The notes below the pieces were generated by a model that worked only from the letters and a program-made list of their open reading frames with translations, was not told the origin of the DNA and ran no database searches. Made by a program: the position numbers and the translations under genes. This document shows positions 1 through 10,608 of a stretch of 64,000 bases of DNA, one piece after another. This stretch comes from Palaemon carinicauda. Its lineage: Eukaryota; Arthropoda; Malacostraca; Decapoda; Palaemonidae. Each line of letters begins with the position of its first letter. Position 1 is the stretch's first letter. The stretch lies in NCBI RefSeq assembly GCF_036898095.1, contig NC_090759.1, positions 19,361,777-19,425,776 of the forward strand, given 5' to 3'.

Positions 1-239
1 CTAACTGCAGTGGGTTACTCAGTCTCACCCTTCAAGCGTTTCCACAACTTTTGGTGGCACAACCTCCATTGGCGACAAGATCAAAGGCAGATAAGAAGTG
101 TCCCCATTGTAACCTCTGCTGGAGCAGATTTGGAATTATTTCCTATCTACCTAATGTGTCCACAACTGTTTGAAGGTTTAAAGGTCACTCATGAATGGCA
201 GAGGCAAAGGGTAGTGACAATGCCCCAGACTGACCATAG

Positions 240-412
240 ATTTTATTTCATTTTAATGTCGCTACTGTTCTTGAAGCATTGTACTTTAATGGTTTATGAC
301 ATCTCTTGTAGTGTTTATTTCCTTTCCTCACTGGCCTATTTTTCCTGTTGTTACAGCATCCTCCTTTTCCAACTAGGGTTGTAGCTTAGCTAGTAAAAAT
401 AATAATAATAAT
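240..412 (+). repeat. ATT-tailed interspersed repeat, copy 1
   Basis: This is one of at least four copies of an interspersed repeat in the window (also near 2543-2750, 4320-4437 and 45163-45540). It carries a fixed block 'cctttcctcact-ggc-tatttttcctg', then a 'ttttccaactagggttgtagctta' core, and ends in an AAT/ATT microsatellite. The fixed order of blocks and variable triplet tail suggest the 3' end of a retroposon (LINE 3' UTR or SINE). The family assignment is inferred from copy comparison only. Confidence 0.6.
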
Positions 413-630
413 GGAATTGATCAGCGCTCAAGCCTCCTCCATCAAAGGTAGGACCAGGGAGGGACAGACAATGGCTGCTGATGACTCAGAAGGTAGACCT
501 ATAGGCTCCCCCAAACCCCCCATCCTTAGCACACAAGGATGGTGAGGTTGTAGACACTAAAAGAAACTATCGAGGTTGATCTCGTCTCGAATCCCAGATC
601 AGAAGATAGCCAGGCAGGGACGTTCCCGTC
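400..630 (-). repeat. tRNA-derived SINE, diverged copy
   Basis: Shares a block of about 100 bp with 985-1100 ('ggctgctgatgactcaga' followed by 'agacctataggctcccc') and then a divergent tRNA-like head. On the minus strand the head contains a B-box-like 'ggattcgagac'. The copy is more diverged than the one at 880-1210. A related tail fragment lies at 183-237, so the copy may be broken in two by the repeat at 240-412. Confidence 0.55.
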
Positions 631-879
631 TATATACTGTAGTCTTTTTCCAAAAGACCGAGAATCTACTTCATAGACAGGGAAGATTATGAAGATTATG
701 GGTTGGAACAAAGCCCACAGTCTCTCAAAAACTTCCATTTGGCAAAATCCACAAAATTTAACTTCAACATCAAAAATATTAAGCTATTAGCTAAGAATAC
801 CAGAAAACAAAAACTAAATGAAAAATAAGCAATTGTTGCACTAAATTCACTTTAAGACCATAACAAGAAAAATGTACTT

Positions 880-1210
880 TTAAGGTCGCTCAAGAATGGC
901 AGAGGCAAGGGACACTGACATTGCCCTATCGAGCAGGACAATGCCCTAGACTGGACACTGACCAAGTATGCATATGATTGGTGCCTGAGCCCCCTCTCCA
1001 CCTAAACTAGGATCAAGGAGGGCCAGGCAATGGCTGCTGATGACTCAGAAGATAGACCTATAGGCTCCCCTAAACCCCCTATTCTTAGCTCACAAAGATG
1101 GTAAGATTGCAGCGAGCAAATAAACTACGGAATTTGAGCGGGACTCGAACACCAGTTTGGAGTTAACCAGTCACGGACGTTACCACATCGGCCACCACAA
1201 CCCACAAATT
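880..1210 (-). repeat. tRNA-derived SINE, fuller copy
   Basis: Read on the minus strand from about 1205, the element opens with a tRNA-like head: an A-box-like 'gtggccgatgtggtaacg' and a B-box 'ggtgttcgagtcccgc' about 40 bases later. These are the internal RNA polymerase III promoter elements expected of a tRNA-derived SINE. The body shared with 400-630 follows. The best-supported non-coding retroposon in the left end of the window; the exact source tRNA was not determined. Confidence 0.65.
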
Positions 1211-1625
1211 CAGTTGTGGTTAAAAGACACTTTACATTACTCTTACTAATACTTAACTATTCCCAACTATTCCCTACCATGAATAGGTAACTGTCCTCAC
1301 TATTCATTCACTCATCTTCCCAAGAAAATGACATTCGAGGTAACTTCATTCTATCACTTGGTCGGAAAAAGATTTTTCTGATAGATAATCTATTTTGATG
1401 ATTGCGTGATTGGCTATCATTATTCAAATATAGATAAAGGATGGCCATTTAACTTACCTCTGTATGTTGCGGAATGTTTTTCTCTTCACAAGTGATACTC
1501 GCAGTGCCTCCAAAGCTAGCCGTGAAAGTATTGACTCGTTCATATCTAGGACCTGAATGAAAAAGGAGGGGAATGGAGTCAGGTTCTATCATAATGAAAT
1601 AAATATAATGTCTTTAAATATAAGC
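1211..1625. other. Stretch with no recognised feature
   Basis: AT-rich sequence without a coding frame, repeat match within the window, or RNA gene that I can identify. Confidence 0.5.
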
Positions 1626-1629
1626 ATAC

Positions 1630-1860
1630 ATGTGTACATATACAACACCAAATGTAGCCGTTTCTAGACCACTGCAGTGCAAAGGCCTCAGACATGTCTG
1701 GGGTTTGACCAGATTTTATCGCCACGCTGGCTAGTGCGGACTGGTGTTGGTGGGAGATTTTGTCTGAATGCTTACTACCACCCAACAAAATATGGGTGAC
1801 CCTGATTAGGGCAATACGCAGAAAGGATTGGTATGACTTTAGGTATGAGGGTGGATGGAC
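1630..1860. repeat. Interspersed repeat of unknown class
   Basis: Begins 'gtagccgtttctaga-cactgcag' and contains a frame open on the minus strand that looks like a by-product. The opening is shared with 7447-7497 and 46893-46930, where it precedes LINE pieces. I take it as a dispersed decapod repeat; no protein is supported. Confidence 0.45.
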
Positions 1861-1979
1861 TGTATCAAGGATGACCTTCGATCAAAGGAATTAACCAGTT
1901 ATGAAGTGTGGAACAGAGGTAGATGGATAAAGCTGGTCAGAAACATCGACCCTACATGAAAATGGGAAAAGATGCAAAG

Positions 1980-2212
<233 letters not shown>

Positions 2213-2536
2213 AGTATACGCCGTTGAGCTTCGGAGAAGGCAGTAGAAGGTAAACGCCTTCAGCCGCCACATACTCCAAAGGGAAAAAGCATACAGAGAA
2301 ATAAGGGAGAACATATAGTCCTACCTTATATCAATTAGAATACATTTAATGAAAAAAAAAAGCAGAGCTACAGTAGTTTTAAAACGGTGATTATAATACA
2401 AATGATAATTTCAGGGCACAAGGTGCTGGCCTTCCACCTCATATAAGTGGATGCTTCACATCTGCTTTCTGTCAGAATGCTATCCAAAGTAAACATTCGT
2501 CTCGTCAATAAACAAAAACTTATCTCACAGCTGCCA

Positions 2537-2542
<6 letters not shown>

Positions 2543-2587
<45 letters not shown>

Positions 2588-2750
2588 CAGCTAAGTTACA
2601 ACTGTATTTTGAAAAGCAGGATGCTATAAACCCAAAGGCTTCAACATGGAAAATAGCCCAATGAGGAAAGGAAGTAAATAGATTATAAGAGAAGAAATGA
2701 ACACTAGATATATTATATTTCAAGAGCAGTAACAATATCAAAACAGATAT
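2543..2750 (-). repeat. ATT-tailed interspersed repeat, copy 2
   Basis: A (ATT)n tract (2543-2588) is followed by the core found at 240-412, here in reverse orientation ('gctaagttacaac', 'gaaaagcaggatgctataa', 'aatagcccaatgaggaaagg'). No coding frame is supported. Confidence 0.65.
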
Positions 2751-2755
2751 GTCAT

Positions 2756-3437
2756 ACCATACATACATATACAAAGGCACTTCCCCCAATTTTGGGGGGT
2801 TGCCGACATCAAACAAATGAAACAAAAAAGGGGACCACTCCTCTCTATGTCCCTCCCAGCCTGACAAGGGACTCAACCGAGTTCGGCTGGTACTGCTAGG
2901 GTGCCACAGCCCATCCTCCCCCATTATCCACCACAGATGAAGCTTCATAACGCTGAATCCCCTACTGCTGCTGCTGCCTACGCGGTCATCTATGGCACTG
3001 GAGGAAGCAGCAGGGCCTACTGGAACTGCGTCACAATCGCTCGCCACTCATTCCTATTTCTAGCAAGCTCTCTTGCCTCTCTCACATCTATCCTCCTATC
3101 ACCCACCTTTCTTCACTCCATCCATCCACCTAAACCTTGGCCTTCCTCTTGTACTTCTCCCATCAACTCTTGCATTCATCCCCTTCTTTAGCAGACAGCC
3201 ATTTTCCATTCTCTCAACATGGCCAAATCACCTCAACACATTCAAATCCACTCTACCTGCTAACTCATTTCTTACACCCATTCTCACCCTCACCACTTCG
3301 TTCCTAACCCTATCTACTCGAGATATACCAGCCATACTCCTTAGACACTTCATCTCAAACACATTCAATTTCTGTCTCTCTGTCACTTTCATTCCCCACA
3401 ACTCCGATCCATACATCACAGTTGGTACGATCACTGT
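2756..3437 (-). pseudogene. RTE-type LINE, 3' fragment
   Basis: The minus strand encodes the C-terminal part of the same reverse transcriptase polyprotein as the near-complete element at 54384-57765. The shared stretch runs from 'VPTVMYGSELWGMKV' through 'LNVFEMKCLRSMAG' to 'RVDLNVLR'. The 3' UTR also matches ('ggcacttcccccaattttgg', then a short cata/tatg tail). The endonuclease and most of the RT domain are missing, as usual for incomplete target-primed reverse transcription. It abuts another LINE at 3437. Confidence 0.85.
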
Positions 3438-4320
3438 TCTATATAAACTATAAAAAGACTATGTCAGCCTGTTCAACATAAAAAATTTGCTAAAAGTTTG
3501 AATTTTTTTGAAGTTCTACTGATTCAACTACCCGATTAAGAAGATCATTCCACAACTTGGTAACAACTGAAATAAAACTTCTAGAATACTGTGTAGTATT
3601 GAGCCTCATGGTGGAGAACGCCTGACTATTAGAATTAATTGCAAACCCAGTACTACATACAGGATGGTACTGTCCGGGAAGATCTAAACACAATAGATGG
3701 TCAGACTTATAAAAAAAAAGTTTTATGCAACATGCATAATGAACTAATTGAACGACGTTGCCAGAGATTAATATCAAGAATCAGCAATAAGAAATTTAAT
3801 AAACCGTAAGTTCCTGTCCAACAAATTAAGATGACAATCGGCAGCTGAAGACCAGACAGGAGAACAACACTCGAAACAAGGTAGACTGAAAGAATTAAAA
3901 CATTTCTTCAGCATAGATTGATCACCGAGATTCTTAAAAGACTTTCTCAATAAAACAAATTTTTTGTGTAATTAAAGGAAAGAAGACATAGGCCTAATGT
4001 ATTTTTCAAATGTAAATTTACTATCAGGAATCACACCTAAAATTTGAAAAGAGTCACACAGAGTTAAAGAAACATTATCAATGCTAAGATCCGGATGTTG
4101 AGGAACCACTGTCCTTGACCTAATTACAAGCATACTTGAGTTTTGTTAGGATTCAACTTCATGCCCCATGATATGCACGATGCACTAATTTTAGCTAGGT
4201 CTCTATCAAGGGATTCAGAAACCCCAATTATGCATTCAGGAGATAGAATTGATGCAAAGAGAGTAGCATCATCTGCATATTATGTAACGAGCTTGTTTTC
4301 TAGGCCAAACTATTTTATTT
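3438..4320 (-). pseudogene. Degenerate LINE (CR1/Jockey-like), RT to C terminus
   Basis: Translated in several frames on the minus strand, this stretch shows the order typical of a LINE polyprotein: the RT active-site motif YADDATL near 4260-4285, then 'KLNPNKTQ', then a '-CSPVWSSAADCHL-LLDR' block near 3830-3880, then the C-terminal 'YSRSFISVV-KLWNDLL' near 3540-3590. Stops and frameshifts separate these blocks. The clade is a guess from motif style; the RT identity is firm. Confidence 0.7.
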
Positions 4321-4437
4321 TTCCTTCTTTCCTTTCCTTACTGGGCTATTTTCCCTGTTGGGGCCCCTGGGCTTATAGCATTTTGCTTTTCCAGCTAGGG
4401 TTGTAGCTTAGCAAATAATAATAATAATAATAATAAC
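4320..4437 (+). repeat. ATT-tailed interspersed repeat, copy 3
   Basis: Same core as at 240-412, in plus orientation, ending in a short AAT tract. Lies directly beside the dead LINE at 3438-4320. Confidence 0.65.
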
Positions 4438-4589
4438 TGTCATGTGTATATCGTATGAAAAGTAATGGGCCAAAAACATTATCCTGTATTTGTAAGAGTG
4501 CGAAAATGTGTTTGTTGTGTTGTATTTATGATTTTGGGGACATAAAGTCCTAAACCGGAGCTCTGGAGGGCATTTAATTCCCATGTGAA

Positions 4590-5872
<1,283 letters not shown>

Positions 5873-5999
5873 CTGAATATCTGCCTATTAGTGTCTTTGT
5901 GTACTTTTAACTGCCGAATCAGAAACAGTCCTCTAATCATAATGTTTTCAGAAAACTGGCCGCTGATCTGCTTCCTATGCTGATACAAACAGCTTATCA

Positions 6000-6735
6000 C
6001 TTGCACACTGAACATCCTTCATAAACTTCACAACTCACCTCTGGCTTGCACATACTCCTGAACGTCCTAATTACGCAGGACATTCATTTGCTATGTATGT
6101 CGTTAGGTCTTACTCTCTACCAAATAGGCCTACTTCTGCATTATGCAGTTTTCAAGAATCTCTCGTCGTTCAGTCCTTCCACACGAACAAAATATCTTAA
6201 AACAATATGAGCCATCCCATGCATATATTCATCAATTTCCTATGCCTCTAGATTTTCACCTTCGGCTATAAAAGTAATCGTTCCACCATCCATTTTAACA
6301 TTAGTTATCACATCTTTATGGTTTCCATTTACACCGATAGTCTTATTCTTGGTATTCATTCACTTTCATTCCTTCTATTGTAAATACTTTCAAACTCTCA
6401 TTAGTGCCTGCAGTTTCTTTTCACTATAGGTAATTAGCATTGCAAACTTCAACCGTTCTTTATTTCATTTATGAATAATTTCTTACATCATGACCGTCGA
6501 TTCCCATCACTTCATCTTAGGTTAAATATATTAAACAATCATTGAGGTATAACACACACTACTCTCAAACCTACTTTTACGCAAACTCATTTACTTTTCC
6601 AACTTCAAAGTACTTTGCTTCCCCTTCATAAGAAAATTATAGCTTTCAAACACTTATCTTGTATATCATATAACCTTATCACCTAATACATTGTTTCTCA
6701 ATTTATTCTATTACAAGATAAGCCAATTTCTTGCC
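6000..6735 (-). pseudogene. Very degenerate LINE remnant
   Basis: The minus strand gives broken matches to the RT region downstream of the catalytic motif ('LITYSEKKLQALMRV' and 'VKMDGGTITFIAEGENLEA'), in the same style as the RTE element at 54384-57765. Numerous stops; I would not rely on the boundaries. Confidence 0.35.
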
Positions 6736-6738
6736 ATC

Positions 6739-6906
6739 CGCGTCTTATCTATGGAGACTTCAATTTTTGGATGGATGACGCATCAAATCCTGACGCTTTG
6801 GCATTTAGTGAGTTACTAGAATCATATCGACTATTGAATAATGTCGACTGCACAACTACTTTAACTGGACATTCGCTAGACTTAATTATAAGTGATGACA
6901 TGAAAC
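6739..6906 (+). pseudogene. LINE endonuclease (EEP) domain fragment
   Basis: The plus strand encodes a recognisable piece of an apurinic-type endonuclease: 'LIYGDFNFWMDD' (the GDFN motif), then 'FSELLESYRLLNNV', then 'TTLTGHSLDLIISDD'. The spacing fits LINE EEP domains. Both ends are cut. The right end coincides with the left edge of segmental copy S1, so this insertion, or a deletion beside it, may explain the missing downstream exon in S1. Confidence 0.75.
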
Positions 6907-7142
6907 AGAGGTAGTGCAAAATTATTTCAAGGACTATGGTGTTTTTGATAAGTGTTTTTATCAACACAAATGCTGTATTAGTTAATATTAGAAGAAGAAG
7001 AAGAAGAAGAAGAAGAAAAAGAAGAAGAAGAAGAAGAAGACGGCAGGGAAGATATTCTTAAAAATATTACCCTTATAAAAAGGTATAAACGACAAAAAAA
7101 AAAAAATAATAATTATTCAACTTGTTCAAAGTCAGTACCTAC

Positions 7143-7353
7143 CATGGACATACAAATGCGCAACTTGACTTATTGAGGTTCTATTGAAATATACAGTACA
7201 CTGATATCTCCCCTGGTCATATCGAGTCACATTTGTGATTTGAAGGGTCCACTTCATGTTGTCATCGTGCACGACAGACAGTCTGGGATCGTTGGATTTC
7301 CTGGTCAAACCAATGCTTAGAAGTTTGCTTGGGTGTAAGCGATTCCATACAAT
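7143..7353 (-). CDS. Immunoglobulin V-like domain exon, copy 1 (orphan)
   Basis: A 211-bp open exon on the minus strand, bounded by a 3' acceptor ('ggtttaatcag') and a 5' donor ('gtaggt'). It encodes the C-terminal half of an Ig domain: strand C with W at residue 3, 'DPRLSVVHDD', 'WTLQITNV', the F-strand 'YDQGRYQC' (D-x-G-x-Y-x-C) and the G-strand 'AHLYVH'. The first Ig cysteine must lie in an upstream exon, a layout common in Dpr/DIP/Lachesin-like arthropod Ig genes. The downstream exon present beside copy 2 is absent here, so this may be a pseudo-exon. Family membership is inference. Confidence 0.7.
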
Positions 7354-7475
7354 CTGATTAAACCAAGAATTTATGAGGAAGCTTATTGATAAAAATAACG
7401 ACACAATACATAAACACACAATGAATTTTGCACAATATGACTTTTTACACAACAAATGCAGTTGTTTCTAGTCCA

Positions 7476-7920
7476 CTGCAGTACGAAATCCTCAGACCAG
7501 TGTTAATGTATGAATCGGAGACGTGGGATCTAAGACAAAAGGTGGACGCAAAGCTTGAGAGAACAGAGATGGGAATGCTGAGGTGGATTATGGGAACATC
7601 ACTGCTTGAAAGATTGGAAAATGGTGGAATAAAAAGATGGCAGGCGTAGTAAAATTACAGAGGTGATGAGTGTCACGACTGAGATGGTGGGCACGTGTTG
7701 AGGATGGATGGTGGGGAGGGAGTGAGGAGGCCTTAGGAGGATCCTGTCAAGGGGAGAAGATCGAGAGGAAGGCAAAGAATTTAGAGGGCGAGATAAGGTG
7801 AAGGATGATGTGGAGGAAAGAGGTTTGGTGGAAGAGGATGCCTTTGATAGAAGACATTAGAGAGGGCACATCTGACAACCCACCTCTTAATGTAGGGTTA
7901 ATAATGTCAAAGAAGAAGAC
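7476..7920 (+). pseudogene. LINE C-terminal fragment, S1 copy
   Basis: Encodes 'VLMYESETWDLRQKVDAKLE', then 'TEMGMLRWIMGTSLLERLEN', the region downstream of RT in RTE-like LINEs (Y-x-E-T-W ... MLRW ... R). Frameshifted after about 7649. The same fragment is at 46910-47340. Confidence 0.7.
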
Positions 7921-9018
7921 TAGTCATTGTAGTTTGCTGATGTTGGGAAACTTTTGTCCAGTACATCTTTGCTGATCATGAGGATACTCAAACAGTTTCA
8001 ACATGTTAAGGTATCCCCACTCAAAAAGGGTGAGGAAACCTTAACTTTTTATAGCATGCTTTAAACTATATTTATGAGTCCTTGAGTTAGAATTAATTAA
8101 TCTGCTAGATTGTAATCTTAGGTTAGATGCAGCTTTTCATGTAATGTGGCATATTTGTGATGTGTTGTATCTTCACAAAGTTATTCCCTGTGTAGATGGA
8201 GATTAGCCAATTAAATTGCTTCACCTCACACGATATGAGTTATATTTTGCTATGTATGACGTTAAGGTCACTGTTAGACAAAGAATTCAGGAGTTGTTCC
8301 TTCAAACTTGGAGCTGACCCCGTGAAAAGCTGAAAAGCTGAGAACATTTCAGACTACATTTTTTGTTTAATCTACTTCTATTTCCATGAAGATATCATAA
8401 TAGACTGTTAATGACAATGTTGAAATCTAAGAATTAATGCTATTTTAAGAGGGTTGGGATCATGATTTTAAGTTAATTTAAATTTGCACCAATATTATTT
8501 AAGAGTTAGAACAAAGCTAATAGTAAAGCTAGATCAGGCAAGGATTTAAGGTTCACTTGTGTGTTTTACTCGTAGAAAGGAACAAAACGCCATTGATTGC
8601 AGTGAAAAAAAAACAGCGTAACCATTCAAAAATCCTATACATGAAACTAAAATTCAAACAATGATATCTCAGTACCAATTAATTCTATAAATTTTATTGA
8701 TTTCATTGCTGCAGACTTTAATTCAAAAATATTACTGTTTTAGTCATTGGTGGGTTCATTGATAGCTTGGGAAAGTGGAAAACACCAGACAGCAGCGCTG
8801 TCAACTTGCATACTCAAGTACATGACTCGCTATCAATAGCGAAATGAGGTAAGATCATTCAGTAGTTGGGAATTATGTCCTGTTTTAAGCTACTCTATCA
8901 CGAGTACTATAGATCTTGAAAATAGTTTATAATATTTATACACATACACTAATGTACATAAAATATACTAGTGTACCAGACCCTTCTAGATATGCACAAA
9001 CATGCATACCCCTCTCAC
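7921..9018. other. Non-coding part of S1, nothing recognised
   Basis: No coding frame or RNA gene is evident. The stretch is conserved as sequence only because it belongs to the duplicated block (47341-48498). Confidence 0.5.
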
Positions 9019-9038
9019 CACGGTATGGTGTACCAACC

Positions 9039-9137
9039 GTGTGTCACACGATACTACAGAGTAACGACAATGTGACGAGTCACAACCTTCTCTCAGCTCG
9101 TCACATTGTCGTTACTATGTACAATAGTGTAACATAC
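9039..9137. repeat. Foldback hairpin, S1 copy
   Basis: Two arms of about 41 bases (9039-9079 and 9097-9137) are near-perfect reverse complements around an about 17-base loop. The inner 20 bases, 'agtaacgacaatgtgacgag' and its complement, pair perfectly. In S2 (48519-48617) the outer arm pairs better than here. It could be a foldback or MITE remnant, or an RNA hairpin source. Confidence 0.75.
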
Positions 9138-9146
9138 AGTTAGTAC

Positions 9147-10263
9147 AATGGCTACTCCTTTCCTCCCTACCAGAGGGATGGGAGAGCTGAGCATGATATG
9201 CCTATTGACGCAAAGGGCCTCGGTTAGATTTCACCAGTCGTCTTTGTCTTGAAGTTTTAAATCAATACTTCTCCATTCATCCTCTACTTCATGATTCATA
9301 GTCCTCAGCCATGTGCGCTAAAAGCATGCCCAAACCATCTCCATCTACCCCTCACCATGATCTCATCCACATATGGCACTCGAGTAATCTCTCTTATAGT
9401 TTCTTTTCTAATCCTGTCCTGCCATTTAACTACCAATATTCTTCTGAGAGCTTTGTTCTCAAATCTACTAAATCTGATGGATATTGTTTCATTTTCATAC
9501 CATGAATCATGTCCATACATTAACACCGATCTCACTAAACTGATATGTATCCTGATTTTTAAAAGTAATCTCAGGCGATTATATTTCTAAATTTTACTTA
9601 ACCCAGCCACTGTCTAATTGGCTTTTTCTTTCAATCTTTCATTAAACTCTAATTCTAAAAACCCTGTTAGAGTTCCTGATTATTAAAATGATTCTACCTT
9701 ATTAATTCTTCCTCCTTCCAATAATATTTCAACGTCCAGTGCATATTCTGTTCTCATCATCAATGTTTTTCTTCTATCTATCTTCAGCCCAAACTTATGT
9801 GATATTTCATGCATTCTGATAAGCAAGCATTGCAAATCTTGTAGTGTTCTGCTAAGGACAGCATTATCAGCATACTCTAGGTCTGCTAATTTCCTATTAC
9901 CAATCCAGTCCAATCCTTCTCCACCATCCCCAAGTGTTCTATCCATTAAAATATCCATGAGGAGGAAAAACAACATAAGTGACAACACATTCCCTTGGAG
10001 TACTCCACTGTTCACAGGAAATTCATTTGATGGGTCTCCACTAACATTAACTTTGCATTTGCTATGCACATGAACACTTATAATCGAATTTGCATATTTA
10101 AGAGGAATTCCATAATATCACAGGCCTCTCCACAAAATTGTCCGTGGACACTATCAAGGGCTTTTTCATAGTTTAAAAATGCCACCAAAAGTGGATGTCT
10201 ATATTCTACATATTGCTGTACCACATGTCTTAAAATGAAAAATTGGTTTGTACAACTTCTACC
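9147..10263 (-). pseudogene. RT-type LINE, 3' part, cut by DIRS-A
   Basis: Minus-strand RT blocks are visible: 'FPVNSGVLQGNVLSLMLF' (QG motif), then 'LADLEYADNAVLSRTLQDL' in the position of the YADD catalytic box (YADN here), then 'GLKIDRRKT', and further down 'VLMYGHDSWYENETISIRF' and 'RRILVVKWQDRIR'. The 5' continuation is at 25437-25760 beyond DIRS-A. The YADN form and several frame breaks mark it as dead. The intact-arrangement counterpart is 48627-50045. Confidence 0.75.
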
Positions 10264-10608
10264 TTTTTTGGGCTCAGGCCATGTCGTCCTGATGGAAGTT
10301 CCTTCATTAGTAGCTTCCTAGGTATATTTGACTACAGTGATTTATCCCAGAGAATTTACCAAAGGTATCCAGAATTCTAACTCCTGGAGCGAATATCCCT
10401 TAAAATTTAAAAAGGGATATCGCGTATATCAGAGAACGTATTCTTGACACGTCTCATAGCTATCTACACCCCCGATAGTGTTTTCGCTTCGAGAGGGAAA
10501 AAGTGGCCAGAATATAGGAGAGTTGTTAAAGAGGCGATGCTCTCGACACTCCTACTGTACTGTAAATAGTGCGCTGAATCGCCACCACGTGGCGCCACCA
10601 AGCCATTC
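10264..10608 (+). repeat. DIRS-A left inverted terminal repeat
   Basis: Reverse complement of 25051-25430, from 'gggctcaggccatgtcgtcc' to 'ggcgccaccaagccatt'. Also homologous to the left ends of copies B and C, more diverged. Confidence 0.9.

Larger units (their letters stand above)
6907..10263. repeat. Segmental duplication copy S1, left part
   Basis: Aligns collinearly with 46349-49725 at high identity, including an Ig exon, a LINE fragment, non-coding sequence (7921-9018) and a foldback hairpin. It resumes after DIRS-A at 25431-26345. Small indels separate the copies. The left breakpoint sits at the intron 3' end that precedes the cysteine-rich exon in S2. Confidence 0.92.

Noticed and set aside
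1130..1205. Functional tRNA gene
   Set aside because: A- and B-box-like sequences are present, but no clean cloverleaf or acceptor stem was found and the block is shared with another dispersed copy; it is a SINE head.
3073..3453. Plus-strand open frame opposite the RTE fragment
   Set aside because: It is the antisense of a codon-biased LINE coding strand; the minus strand has clear homology to the element at 54384-57765.
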